DNA of 13,005 bases from assembly GCF_937876455.1 (NCBI RefSeq), contig NZ_CALFIG010000336.1, positions 1-13,005 of the forward strand, written 5' to 3'. Origin of the DNA: an uncultured Flavobacterium sp. (GTDB lineage Bacteria > Bacteroidota > Bacteroidia > Flavobacteriales > Flavobacteriaceae). The first letter of the stretch is position 1, and each line of letters begins with the position of its first letter. The notes beneath the pieces are model-generated. The model was not told where the DNA came from, did no database searches, and worked only from the letters and a program-made list of their open reading frames with translations. A program made the translations under genes and the position numbers. Below are positions 6,844 through 12,530 of this stretch, in pieces.

Positions 6844-8175
6844 ATGATTCAATTAGCGCAGATATTATTTATTCTTTCCGTATTAGTTATACTTCATGAA
6901 TTTGGACACTATATAACTGCAAAAGCATTTAAAATGAGAATAGAAAAATTCTATTTGTTTATGGATGTTGGTTTTTCATTGGTAAAAAAGAAAATAGGCG
7001 ATACAGAATGGGGTATTGGTTGGTTACCCTTAGGTGGCTATGTTAAAATTGCAGGAATGATTGATGAAAGCATGGATACGGAGCAACTGAAATCAGAAGC
7101 ACAACCTTGGGAATTTCGTTCAAAACCAGCTTGGCAAAGACTTATTGTAATGTTAGGCGGAATAATTGTAAACATTATTTTAGCGTGGTTTATCTATACC
7201 GTTATGTATGCCACTGTGGGACAAAAATACATTGCCACCGAAAAAATTCAAGAAAAAGGATTAGCTTTTGGCGAAGTGGGTGAAAAAGTAGGGTTTAAAA
7301 ATGGCGACAAAATTGTAAGTGTTGACGGAAAAACACAACCTAAATTCAATTGGTTAATCATTGACGTACTTTTAGGCAATGAAGTGGTGTTAGACAGAAA
7401 CGGACAAAAGGTCGTTTTACATTTAACAGACGAACAAAAAGGATTAATATTGGGTTCAGAAGGTAAAAACTTCGTAAAACCCAGATTACAAACAATTAGT
7501 ATTGATTCGGTTACACCAAATAGCGAAGCCGCAAAAGCGAAACTTCAAAAAGGAGATGTGATAAAAGCATTAAATGGTCAAAAATTTTCGTTTTATGATC
7601 TTTTTGCAGAAGATTTGGCACATCATAAAAACGACTCCATAACCCTAACAATTGAACGCAATAAAAATCCGCTGACAATCAAAGCTAAAGTAAGCTCTGA
7701 AGGAAAGTTAGGTTTTATATATAAAATTCAAGACAAGTTAGATTTCCAAATCACTACTAAATTATCTTTAGCTGAAGCCATACCAGCAGCGGTAAAAGAA
7801 TCTTGGCAAATGCTTGTGTACAATGTAAAACAGTTTAAATTAATACTAAAACCTAAAACAGAAGCGTATAAACAAGTAAAAAGCCCTATTGGTATTGCAC
7901 GTCAATTGCCAGACACATGGGATTGGGAATTTGTGTGGAATTTTACAGCGCTATTTTCTATAGGTTTAGCTTTTATGAATTTGTTACCTATACCAGGTTT
8001 AGATGGCGGACATGCCTTGTTTACTATAGTTGAAATGGTAACAGGTAAAAAATTATCCGATAAGGCTGCAGGCTATGTGCAAACAGCCGGAATGGTTATT
8101 TTACTTTCGTTGATGGCGCTTACTTTTGGAAAAGATATTTATCAATGGATTGTTGAAATTATCAGTAAAAAATAA
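6844..8175 (+). CDS. rseP: RIP metalloprotease RseP (site-2 protease family, M50)
   Basis: A 443-residue inner-membrane zinc protease that cuts membrane-embedded substrates such as anti-sigma factors and leftover signal peptides. The first transmembrane helix carries H-E-F-G-H (residues 18-22), giving two zinc ligands and the catalytic Glu19. The third ligand, Asp387, lies in L-L-P-I-P-G-L-D-G-G-H (380-390) near the C-terminus. A conserved G-G-Y-V-K-I-A-G-M segment follows the first helix. A second helix spans about 100-123. Two PDZ-like domains (about 130-205 and 217-295, the second with G-D-V-I-K-A-L-N-G) fill the periplasmic middle, and a last helix lies near the C-terminus. Length and order match bacterial RseP. 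It has its own candidate promoter and is followed by tRNA-Asn. No sigma or anti-sigma gene is present here, so its substrate cannot be inferred from context. Confidence 0.97.
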   Translation: MIQLAQILFILSVLVILHEFGHYITAKAFKMRIEKFYLFMDVGFSLVKKKIGDTEWGIGWLPLGGYVKIAGMIDESMDTEQLKSEAQPWEFRSKPAWQRLIVMLGGIIVNIILAWFIYTVMYATVGQKYIATEKIQEKGLAFGEVGEKVGFKNGDKIVSVDGKTQPKFNWLIIDVLLGNEVVLDRNGQKVVLHLTDEQKGLILGSEGKNFVKPRLQTISIDSVTPNSEAAKAKLQKGDVIKALNGQKFSFYDLFAEDLAHHKNDSITLTIERNKNPLTIKAKVSSEGKLGFIYKIQDKLDFQITTKLSLAEAIPAAVKESWQMLVYNVKQFKLILKPKTEAYKQVKSPIGIARQLPDTWDWEFVWNFTALFSIGLAFMNLLPIPGLDGGHALFTIVEMVTGKKLSDKAAGYVQTAGMVILLSLMALTFGKDIYQWIVEIISKK

Positions 8176-8199
8176 TTTTTAAAAAGTATACAAATATTT

Positions 8200-8228
8200 T
8201 TGCGAATATAAATTTTCAGTTATATTTG
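8200..8228 (+). promoter_or_regulatory. Promoter for tRNA-Asn
   Basis: TTG at 8200-8202, an 18-nt spacer, then an exact TAnnTTTG box (TATATTTG, 8221-8228), 24 nt before the mature tRNA 5' end. This is the best-formed promoter in the window because both elements are present at good spacing. Confidence 0.7.
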
Positions 8229-8252
8229 CACTCGCTAAAAAGACAAATACCT

Positions 8253-8326
8253 TCCTCCTTAGCTCAGTTGGTTAGAGCATCTGACTGTTAATCAGAGGGT
8301 CCTTGGTTCGAGCCCAAGAGGGGGAG
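8253..8326 (+). tRNA. tRNA-Asn (anticodon GTT)
   Basis: A complete 74-nt cloverleaf. The acceptor stem is TCCTCCT (8253-8259) with AGGGGGA (8319-8325), including one U-G pair, and the discriminator is G8326. The D arm is GCTC/GAGC. The anticodon stem is TCTGA/TCAGA, with loop CTGTTAA and anticodon GTT at 8287-8289. The T arm is CTTGG/CCAAG with loop TTCGAGC. CCA is not encoded and must be added after transcription. The gene stands alone with its own promoter and terminator. Confidence 0.98.
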
Positions 8327-8331
8327 CTACT

Positions 8332-8367
8332 AAAAAGAGCAACATGAAAATGTTGCTCTTTTTTTAT
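8332..8367 (+). terminator. Intrinsic terminator after tRNA-Asn
   Basis: A perfect 14-bp stem (8332-8345 with 8350-8363; core GAGCAACAT/ATGTTGCTC) with a GAAA tetraloop and a long T run, starting 5 nt after the tRNA. It is the strongest terminator in the window. Confidence 0.93.
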
Positions 8368-8375
8368 ACCTATTA

Positions 8376-8460
8376 TTCATGGGCGAGAAGAGCCCATGAG
8401 GGATTTGATATTAAGAGGAGGAAGCCCAGTGGGCTTCAGGTATACGAACTTTAGTTCGTT
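8376..8460. repeat. Cluster of three consecutive hairpins in non-coding DNA
   Basis: In the 365-bp stretch between rseP and the next gene, after the tRNA and its terminator, three palindromes follow each other. TCATGGGC/GCCCATGA (8377-8384 with 8392-8399) has a 7-nt loop. GAAGCCC/GGGCTTC (8421-8427 with 8431-8437) has a 3-nt loop. ACGAACT/AGTTCGT (8444-8450 with 8453-8459) has a 2-nt loop. None has a T tract, so they are not terminators. The first two share TGGGC/GCCCA words and could pair across each other as an alternative fold. It may be a structured RNA or a REP-like dispersed palindrome cluster; I cannot assign a family. Confidence 0.6.
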
Positions 8461-8504
8461 CTATATTTCTAAGTTAATTATGTTTGCGTTAAATATCGAC
8501 AACG

Positions 8505-8534
8505 AAAACCCGATACGAAAGTATCGGGTTTTTT
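8505..8534. terminator. Terminator downstream of the small lipoprotein gene
   Basis: A 12-bp stem (AAAACCCGATAC at 8505-8516 with 8521-8532), GAAA loop, with A and T tracts on either side. It lies just past the stop of the minus-strand lipoprotein gene and can also stop rightward transcripts. Confidence 0.88.
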
Positions 8535-8539
8535 GTTAA

Positions 8540-8899
8540 TTATTTTTGATACCCCATCGACAGTCCAACATCTCCGCTAACTTTAAGTTGAATGGAGATT
8601 TGCTCCTCAGAGTCATTTTGAATTTTTAGCGCTGTATTCTTTTCTACTTTCACTTTTATTGTGGTTGATGGGTTGAGTGTTATTGGAGAATGCTTTCCGC
8701 CATCTATTGGGCATTTCCATATTGTTATAGGTGTAACAGAAGTATTAGTGACTTTTGCTGAAAATTTTCCGTGGGTATTATTTCCCAATAAAAAGGATTC
8801 TTTCGGTTTAATATACGTTGTAGAATTTAGGGTTCGGAAGGGTATACAAGAGTCCAAAAATAGGCTTACAATTACTAGTAACAAGGAAATTCTTTTCAT
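8540..8899 (-). CDS. Small putative lipoprotein of unknown function
   Basis: A predicted 119-residue lipoprotein. The N-terminus MKRISLLLVIVSLFLDSC is a lipoprotein signal peptide with lipobox L-D-S-C and lipidation at Cys18; Asp before the Ser is unusual but allowed. The mature part has no motif I recognise. It is Thr/Ser/Lys-rich with alternating hydrophobic residues, suggesting a small beta-rich domain (V-T-N-T-S-V-T-P-I-T-I-W, later I-S-I-Q-L-K-V). No acidic surface-export signal follows the cysteine, so it probably faces the periplasm. The frame stays open for 29 codons further upstream, but the ATG at 8899 fits both the signal peptide and a TAnnTTTG box 21 nt before it, which the longer version would place inside the coding region. 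It diverges from the SnoaL-like lipoprotein gene. Confidence 0.72.
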   Translation of the reverse strand: MKRISLLLVIVSLFLDSCIPFRTLNSTTYIKPKESFLLGNNTHGKFSAKVTNTSVTPITIWKCPIDGGKHSPITLNPSTTIKVKVEKNTALKIQNDSEEQISIQLKVSGDVGLSMGYQK

Positions 8900-8920
8900 A
8901 AAATTTATTTTTTTATATAA

Positions 8921-8928
8921 CAAATGTA
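8921..8928 (-). promoter_or_regulatory. Candidate -7 box (TACATTTG) for the small lipoprotein
   Basis: An exact TAnnTTTG match on the minus strand, 21 nt upstream of the ATG at 8899. It is the same octamer as the serS box. No TTG stands at the usual -33 position. Confidence 0.5.
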
Positions 8929-8999
8929 TCGAAAAATAAACATAAACTACTAAGTGTTTAGATTGGTTTTTAAAATTGAACTGCATTTTTTCTTTTGAT

Positions 9000-9033
9000 T
9001 TGTAGGAATTCTAAATTTAAATGTATAGGTTTG
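9000..9033 (+). promoter_or_regulatory. Candidate promoter of the SnoaL-like lipoprotein
   Basis: TTG at 9000-9002, a 23-nt spacer, then exact TAnnTTTG (TAGGTTTG, 9026-9033), 24 nt before the ATG at 9058. It supports that ATG over the upstream in-frame start at 8995. Confidence 0.5.
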
Positions 9034-9057
9034 TTAATCAATCAATTAAAACAAACT

Positions 9058-9540
9058 ATGAAAAAAATTGTATTTCTTTTAGTCGCGGTTGGATTACTTG
9101 CATCTTGTACAAGTAAAGCGGATAAAAACGCTATTCAATCTCAAAAAAATGTTGATTTTTATACAAAAGTATGGGATCAAGTTATTAATGAAGGAAAAGT
9201 AGCTGTTTTAGATACCGCTTATTCCGAAAAAATAGTATTGCATACGGTGCCTGAAATTAAAGGCATAAAAGGCGCTAAAGCCTATTATTCAGCATTCGTT
9301 ACTGGATTTTCAAATCGAAAATTTACCGTAAAAGCGATGTTTGCAGATGGCGAAAAATTAGTAAAACATTGGCAGTTTCAAGGCACTCACACAGGTGATT
9401 TTGCAGGAATTAAACCAACAGGAAAAGCCGTAAATATTGAGGGTTGTACCATTGCTAAAATTGTAGATGGCAAAATTGTAGAAGAACAAGATTTTATGGA
9501 CAACATGAGCTTTTTGCAACAATTAGGCGTAATTAAGTAA
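9058..9540 (+). CDS. Lipoprotein with SnoaL-like / ester cyclase fold
   Basis: A predicted 160-residue lipoprotein. The signal MKKIVFLLVAVGLLASC has a canonical lipobox L-A-S-C with lipidation at Cys17. The mature part resembles the SnoaL-like polyketide cyclase/ester cyclase branch of the NTF2-like fold: a helical start (V-W-D-Q-V-I-N-E-G), then the family's hallmark G-T-H-T-G-x-F-x-G-I-x-P-T-G-K-x-V and the strand I-V-D-G-K-I-V-E-E. These proteins form a cone-shaped pocket, but most members have no known substrate, and a polyketide role should not be assumed because no such pathway is present. Membrane anchoring suggests a periplasmic task. The in-frame start at 8995 is rejected because the signal peptide and promoter position favour 9058. 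A hairpin terminator follows the stop. Confidence 0.85.
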   Translation: MKKIVFLLVAVGLLASCTSKADKNAIQSQKNVDFYTKVWDQVINEGKVAVLDTAYSEKIVLHTVPEIKGIKGAKAYYSAFVTGFSNRKFTVKAMFADGEKLVKHWQFQGTHTGDFAGIKPTGKAVNIEGCTIAKIVDGKIVEEQDFMDNMSFLQQLGVIK

Positions 9541-9557
9541 CTCATTTTATAAAAGCT

Positions 9558-9588
9558 AAAACCCGACATGAAAGTGTCGGGTTTTTTG
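9558..9588 (+). terminator. Intrinsic terminator after the SnoaL-like lipoprotein
   Basis: AAAACCCGACAT (9558-9569) pairs with GTGTCGGGTTTT (9574-9585), including one T-G pair, around a GAAA loop and ends in a T run. The stem closely resembles the terminator at 8505-8534. Confidence 0.9.
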
Positions 9589-9640
9589 TAAGTAGAGGTT
9601 AAATAAAACTTAAATTTTTTTACTATTTTTAGTTAAGTGC

Positions 9641-9648
9641 TATTTTTG
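9641..9648 (+). promoter_or_regulatory. Candidate -7 box (TATTTTTG) for the 94-residue membrane protein
   Basis: An exact TAnnTTTG match 17 nt before the ATG at 9666, downstream of the preceding gene's terminator, so the gene needs its own promoter. No TTG is seen at -33. Confidence 0.5.
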
Positions 9649-9665
9649 AATAAATAAATTAAAAA

Positions 9666-9950
9666 ATGAAAACCACACTATTAAATAGCATAAGCACATT
9701 ATTAGGCATCTTATTCACGGCCATTGCGCTCATCAATATATTTTTTGGCAACGACCCTTTTTATGGTCTTTTTGTTCTGCTGCTTGCGTTGCTTTATTAT
9801 CCTTTCTTTTCAACGCAACTAAAAGCAAAGACAAATTATACAATTCCCTTTTGGGTAAAAGGACTTCTTGCATTGTTTATCTTGTGGACAAGTTTAGGCG
9901 TAGCAGAACTACCGGCTAAAATTCAAATGATGTTGGAATACTTTAAGTAA
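9666..9950 (+). CDS. Small membrane protein, three predicted helices
   Basis: A 94-residue integral membrane protein of unknown function. Hydrophobic segments lie at about 8-27, 32-48 and 62-79. The first two are joined by G-N-D-P-F-Y-G and the second and third by a polar S-T-Q-L-K-A-K-T-N-Y linker; the tail is short and amphipathic (E-L-P-A-K-I-Q-M-M-L-E-Y-F-K). I recognise no family motif. It is probably a real gene: it starts with a hydrophobic membrane-insertion sequence, a -7 box lies at the standard distance, a hairpin terminator follows within 10 bp, and no better frame overlaps it. Confidence 0.72.
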   Translation: MKTTLLNSISTLLGILFTAIALINIFFGNDPFYGLFVLLLALLYYPFFSTQLKAKTNYTIPFWVKGLLALFILWTSLGVAELPAKIQMMLEYFK

Positions 9951-9958
9951 AAAAACAG

Positions 9959-9989
9959 AAACTACAAAGATATAATGTTGTAGTTTTTT
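9959..9989 (+). terminator. Intrinsic terminator after the 94-residue membrane protein
   Basis: A 9-bp stem (AAACTACAA 9959-9967 with 9978-9986) around a 10-nt loop, followed by T residues. It is weaker and more AT-rich than the others but correctly placed right after the stop. Confidence 0.7.
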
Positions 9990-10064
9990 ATTAAGTTTGT
10001 TTAGTAGAGTAGGCACTGAATGCAAATCCCTGCTATCGAGGTAAAAAAGTAAATCAATAAAGCT

Positions 10065-10262
10065 ATGATCAATTACAAATATATACTAATAGCATTAGTT
10101 TGTTTAAGTATAAGTATCTTTCTAGTAATTCACAATAAATTCTACAAAAGAAAAAAAAGGGACTTGTATTGGGCGACAGGGTATAACTTTTTTTTAGGCT
10201 CTATTGTTTTGGCATTATTTGCATTACTTATTTTATACTATGAATTAAAAAAATTATTTTAA
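10065..10262 (+). CDS. Small two-helix membrane protein
   Basis: A predicted 65-residue protein with two hydrophobic segments (about 6-22 and 43-60) separated by a strongly basic loop (K-F-Y-K-R-K-K-R-D). By the positive-inside rule the loop faces the cytoplasm. The C-terminus is E-L-K-K-L-F. I recognise no family. Support comes from the coherent membrane topology and the free slot between two terminators. Against it, the nearest exact TAnnTTTG box (TAAGTTTG, 9992-9999) lies 65 nt upstream rather than the 14-24 nt typical of this window, so expression is less certain. Confidence 0.55.
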   Translation: MINYKYILIALVCLSISIFLVIHNKFYKRKKRDLYWATGYNFFLGSIVLALFALLILYYELKKLF

Positions 10263-10338
10263 AAAATTATTGATAAAGAAGGAATTTATATTTCCGATAC
10301 CACGATAAAATTTTCCATACACACGTAGTGAAAAAATA

Positions 10339-10364
10339 AAAAATCCCGCTTCAGCGGGATTTTT
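10339..10364. terminator. Bidirectional terminator between the 65-residue gene and pheS
   Basis: A perfect 11-bp stem (AAAAATCCCGC 10339-10349 with 10354-10364) with a TTCA loop and A and T tracts on both sides. It ends 1 bp before the pheS stop codon and serves the two converging genes. Confidence 0.9.
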
Positions 10365-10365
10365 A

Positions 10366-11385
10366 TTATAAACTACTTTTAAATTGTTCTAAAAAGCGCA
10401 CATCGTTTTCATAAAACATTCTAATATCACCAATTTGGTACAACAACATCGCAATACGCTCTATACCCATACCAAAAGCATAACCAGAATATTCATCAGG
10501 GTTAATACCGCAATTTTTCAATACATTAGGATCTACCATACCGCATCCCATAATTTCTAACCACCCTGTTCCTTTTGTAATTCTATAGTCCGTTTCTGTT
10601 TTTAAACCCCAGTAAATATCTACTTCGGCACTAGGCTCTGTAAAGGGAAAATAAGAAGGGCGCAATCTTATTTTTGATTTGCCAAACATTTCTTTTGTAA
10701 AATACAAAAGCGTTTGTTTCAAATCAGCAAAAGAAACATCTTTGTCAATGTATAACCCTTCAACTTGATGAAAAATACAATGCGAACGCGCCGAAATAGC
10801 TTCATTTCTAAACACTCTTCCTGGCGAAATTGTACGAATAGGCGGTGTGTTATTTTCCATATAACGCACCTGCACAGATGAGGTATGCGTGCGTAACAAT
10901 GTGTCTGGATTGGTTTGTATAAAAAAGGTATCCTGCATGTCTCTTGCCGGATGGTATTCTGGCAAGTTTAAGGCTGTAAAATTATGCCAGTCGTCTTCAA
11001 CTTCTGGCCCTTCAGAAACATTAAAACCGATACTCGAAAACACATCAAGAATTTGATTTTTCACTAAAGAAATAGGGTGTCTAGAGCCTATTTCAAACGG
11101 AGTACCAGGACGTGTTAAATCACCAAAAATCCCTTTAACGTCTTCTTTAGATTCTAAAGCGTCTTGTAGTGTTTTAACCTTTTCTTCTGCCGCATTTTTT
11201 AACTCATTAATAGCCTGTCCAAATGCTTTCTTTTCTTCATTGGGTACATTTTTAAATGCAGCAAAGATTTCTTTTACAACACCTTTCCCTCCTAAATATT
11301 TAATGCGAAATTCTTCAAGTTGCTCTTTTGTAGTGGCTTGAAAAGCTTGTACTTCTTTAATATGTTCTTTAATTGTATTAATCAT
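10366..11385 (-). CDS. pheS: Phenylalanyl-tRNA synthetase alpha subunit
   Basis: A 339-residue catalytic alpha subunit of the heterotetrameric (alpha-beta)2 enzyme that charges tRNA-Phe, full length for the family. The N-terminal part (about 1-85) is the helical coiled-coil that contacts tRNA. The class II catalytic core has motif 1 around G-S-R-H-P-I-S-L-V (100-108), motif 2 R-V-F-R-N-E-A-I-S-A-R-S-H (190-202) with following H-Q-V-E-G-L, the phenylalanine-pocket stretch F-P-F-T-E-P-S-A-E-V (246-255), and motif 3 G-Y-A-F-G-M-G-I-E-R-I-A-M (301-313). The beta-subunit gene pheT is not next to it here, whereas many bacteria have pheST operons. The start ATG fits the family N-terminus and lies 18 nt after an exact -7 box. 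Confidence 0.98.
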   Translation of the reverse strand: MINTIKEHIKEVQAFQATTKEQLEEFRIKYLGGKGVVKEIFAAFKNVPNEEKKAFGQAINELKNAAEEKVKTLQDALESKEDVKGIFGDLTRPGTPFEIGSRHPISLVKNQILDVFSSIGFNVSEGPEVEDDWHNFTALNLPEYHPARDMQDTFFIQTNPDTLLRTHTSSVQVRYMENNTPPIRTISPGRVFRNEAISARSHCIFHQVEGLYIDKDVSFADLKQTLLYFTKEMFGKSKIRLRPSYFPFTEPSAEVDIYWGLKTETDYRITKGTGWLEIMGCGMVDPNVLKNCGINPDEYSGYAFGMGIERIAMLLYQIGDIRMFYENDVRFLEQFKSSL

Positions 11386-11403
11386 GGCCTATTCTAATTG
11401 GGG

Positions 11404-11411
11404 CAAAATTA
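11404..11411 (-). promoter_or_regulatory. Candidate -7 box (TAATTTTG) for pheS
   Basis: An exact TAnnTTTG match on the minus strand, 18 nt before the pheS ATG. No TTG is present at the expected -33 distance. No phenylalanine-rich leader peptide or attenuator is evident upstream. Confidence 0.5.
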
Positions 11412-11496
11412 GTAAATTTTAAGGAATATTTTTTATTTTATTTAGCTGCACAACTATAGATTTTCATAAAACAAATTGTCGCGCTGTTCACTTTAT

Positions 11497-11537
11497 CTAT
11501 CCAAGTTGTTTATTCTACTCGTTGCCAACTTGGATAG
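11497..11537. repeat. Perfect 12-bp inverted repeat in the pheS upstream gap
   Basis: CTATCCAAGTTG (11497-11508) and its exact complement CAACTTGGATAG (11526-11537) flank a 17-nt spacer. The element lies in the 187-bp gap between the stop of the 118-residue gene and the pheS start. No T tract follows on either strand, so it is not a standard terminator. It might be a regulator-binding palindrome, an mRNA 3'-end stabilising hairpin or a dispersed repeat; the sequence alone does not decide. Confidence 0.65.
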
Positions 11538-11572
11538 GATGCCGTTTCCATCGCGGCAGTAAAAACGAAGGT

Positions 11573-11929
11573 TTATTTAATCAGCTCTTTTTCAATAAAA
11601 TAATTAACAACAGCTTCTTTCATCAAAATCGATTGCTCGCCTGCTTTTAATGGAGGCAATTCTGCTTTTACTTTATAATGTGGCCAACCTTCTTTGTCAA
11701 AATAGTCAAATTCATAATAGCCATACGGTTCTAAAAGTCTGCAAATGGCAATATGCATGAGATTTACTTTTTCGTCTTTTTTAAACGTTTGATTCGGTTT
11801 TCCTAACTCTTGAACGCCTATTAAATAGATAATACCCTCCAAATCTAAAGGATCACCATCTGAAAATTTAGCAGATAATAAGTGAACCAATTGCTCCCAT
11901 CTTTCTTTCAATTGTGTATCTCTTGACAT
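11573..11929 (-). CDS. Conserved hypothetical protein, 118 residues
   Basis: A small cytosolic protein without signal peptide or membrane segment. The composition is balanced and soluble, with a helical N-terminal half (L-K-E-R-W-E-Q-L-V-H-L-L, then L-D-L-E-G-I-I-Y-L-I-G-V-Q-E-L-G), an aromatic-rich middle (Y-G-Y-Y-E-F-D-Y-F-D-K-E-G-W-P-H-Y) and a helical end. I believe similar uncharacterised proteins occur across Flavobacteriia, but no named domain is evident. The start ATG lies 14 nt after a promoter with both elements, and the gene diverges from the CvpA-family gene. No clear terminator separates it from pheS on the same strand, so it could be co-transcribed into pheS across the 187-bp gap. 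Confidence 0.82.
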   Translation of the reverse strand: MSRDTQLKERWEQLVHLLSAKFSDGDPLDLEGIIYLIGVQELGKPNQTFKKDEKVNLMHIAICRLLEPYGYYEFDYFDKEGWPHYKVKAELPPLKAGEQSILMKEAVVNYFIEKELIK

Positions 11930-11943
11930 TTTATAATTTTTGA

Positions 11944-11975
11944 CAAAGATACTATAACAATTTTTTATTTGTCAA
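11944..11975 (-). promoter_or_regulatory. Promoter of the 118-residue gene
   Basis: On the minus strand, TTG (11975-11973), a 21-nt spacer, then exact TAnnTTTG (TATCTTTG, 11951-11944), 14 nt before the ATG. Both elements of the Bacteroidetes consensus are present. Confidence 0.62.
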
Positions 11976-12004
11976 TTTCTCGCTATTTTGCAAAAAAAAT
12001 AAAA

Positions 12005-12505
12005 ATGGGTTGGATAGATATTTTACTAGCAAGTGCATTAGGGTATGCGGCTTATAAGGGTTTTAGAAATGGTTTTTTTGTAGAATTAGCCTCTCTTTTT
12101 TCGTTACTCTTAGGTGTGTTTATTGCGTTAAAATTTTCGTTTTATACAAGAGAATTTTTAGAAAAGTTAGTAAAATGGAATCCTGTTTTTATTCAAATTG
12201 TTGCATTTGCACTTACGTTTATCTTGGTTTTAGTAGCGATTCATTTTTTAGTCAAAAGCATCACAAAAATTGCTCGTTTTGCAGCATTGGGTTGGTTAAA
12301 TACAATAGGCGGCGCGGTACTTAGTGTGTTAAAAATGATGCTGACTCTCAGTGTTTTACTTAATCTAATGGCAAAAATAAATGTAAACAACTATTTTCTT
12401 TCTAAAGAAACGATACAGCAATCGGCTTTGTATTTGCCTATTCAAGAAGTAGCAAAAGCCATTTATCCCAATTTAAATGATTGGTATAAAGAGATTAAAT
12501 CATAA
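12005..12505 (+). CDS. CvpA-family membrane protein
   Basis: A 166-residue inner-membrane protein of the CvpA family (named for colicin V production in E. coli). It starts with the family signature W-I-D-I-L-L-A, then G-Y-A-A-Y-K-G-F-R-N-G-F-F-V-E-L-A-S, and continues with hydrophobic helices at about 21-42, 57-80 and 96-118, with G-W-L-N-T-I-G-G-A before the last. The C-terminus is polar. The frame is open back to a TTG at 11969, but the ATG at 12005 gives the expected family N-terminus (MGWIDILLAS) and is preferred. The molecular function of CvpA proteins is not settled; roles in envelope homeostasis and colicin export are reported. Only an imperfect -7 box (TATTTTG, one base short, 11984-11990) precedes it, and no hairpin terminator follows. 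Confidence 0.9.
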   Translation: MGWIDILLASALGYAAYKGFRNGFFVELASLFSLLLGVFIALKFSFYTREFLEKLVKWNPVFIQIVAFALTFILVLVAIHFLVKSITKIARFAALGWLNTIGGAVLSVLKMMLTLSVLLNLMAKINVNNYFLSKETIQQSALYLPIQEVAKAIYPNLNDWYKEIKS

Positions 12506-12530
12506 GGTTTGGGGTTCAAAATTTTACTAA

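Noticed and set aside
8416..8421. AGGAGG as a Shine-Dalgarno site
   Set aside because: No start codon follows at a usable distance, and no other gene in the window has such a site.
8900..8986. Longer N-terminus (29 extra residues) for the small lipoprotein
   Set aside because: It would bury the lipoprotein signal peptide and overlap the TAnnTTTG box at 8921-8928.
8995..9057. Start at 8995 for the SnoaL-like lipoprotein
   Set aside because: The lipobox signal peptide begins at 9058, and the candidate promoter lies inside the extra segment.
11510..11551. Minus-strand 13-codon reading frame (METASYPSWQRVE) across the inverted repeat
   Set aside because: It is too short, has no promoter of its own or recognisable leader-peptide features (no run of Phe codons), and is explained equally well by chance.
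11969..12004. TTG at 11969 as start of the CvpA-family protein
   Set aside because: The family N-terminus begins at the ATG at 12005, and the extra segment overlaps the divergent gene's promoter.
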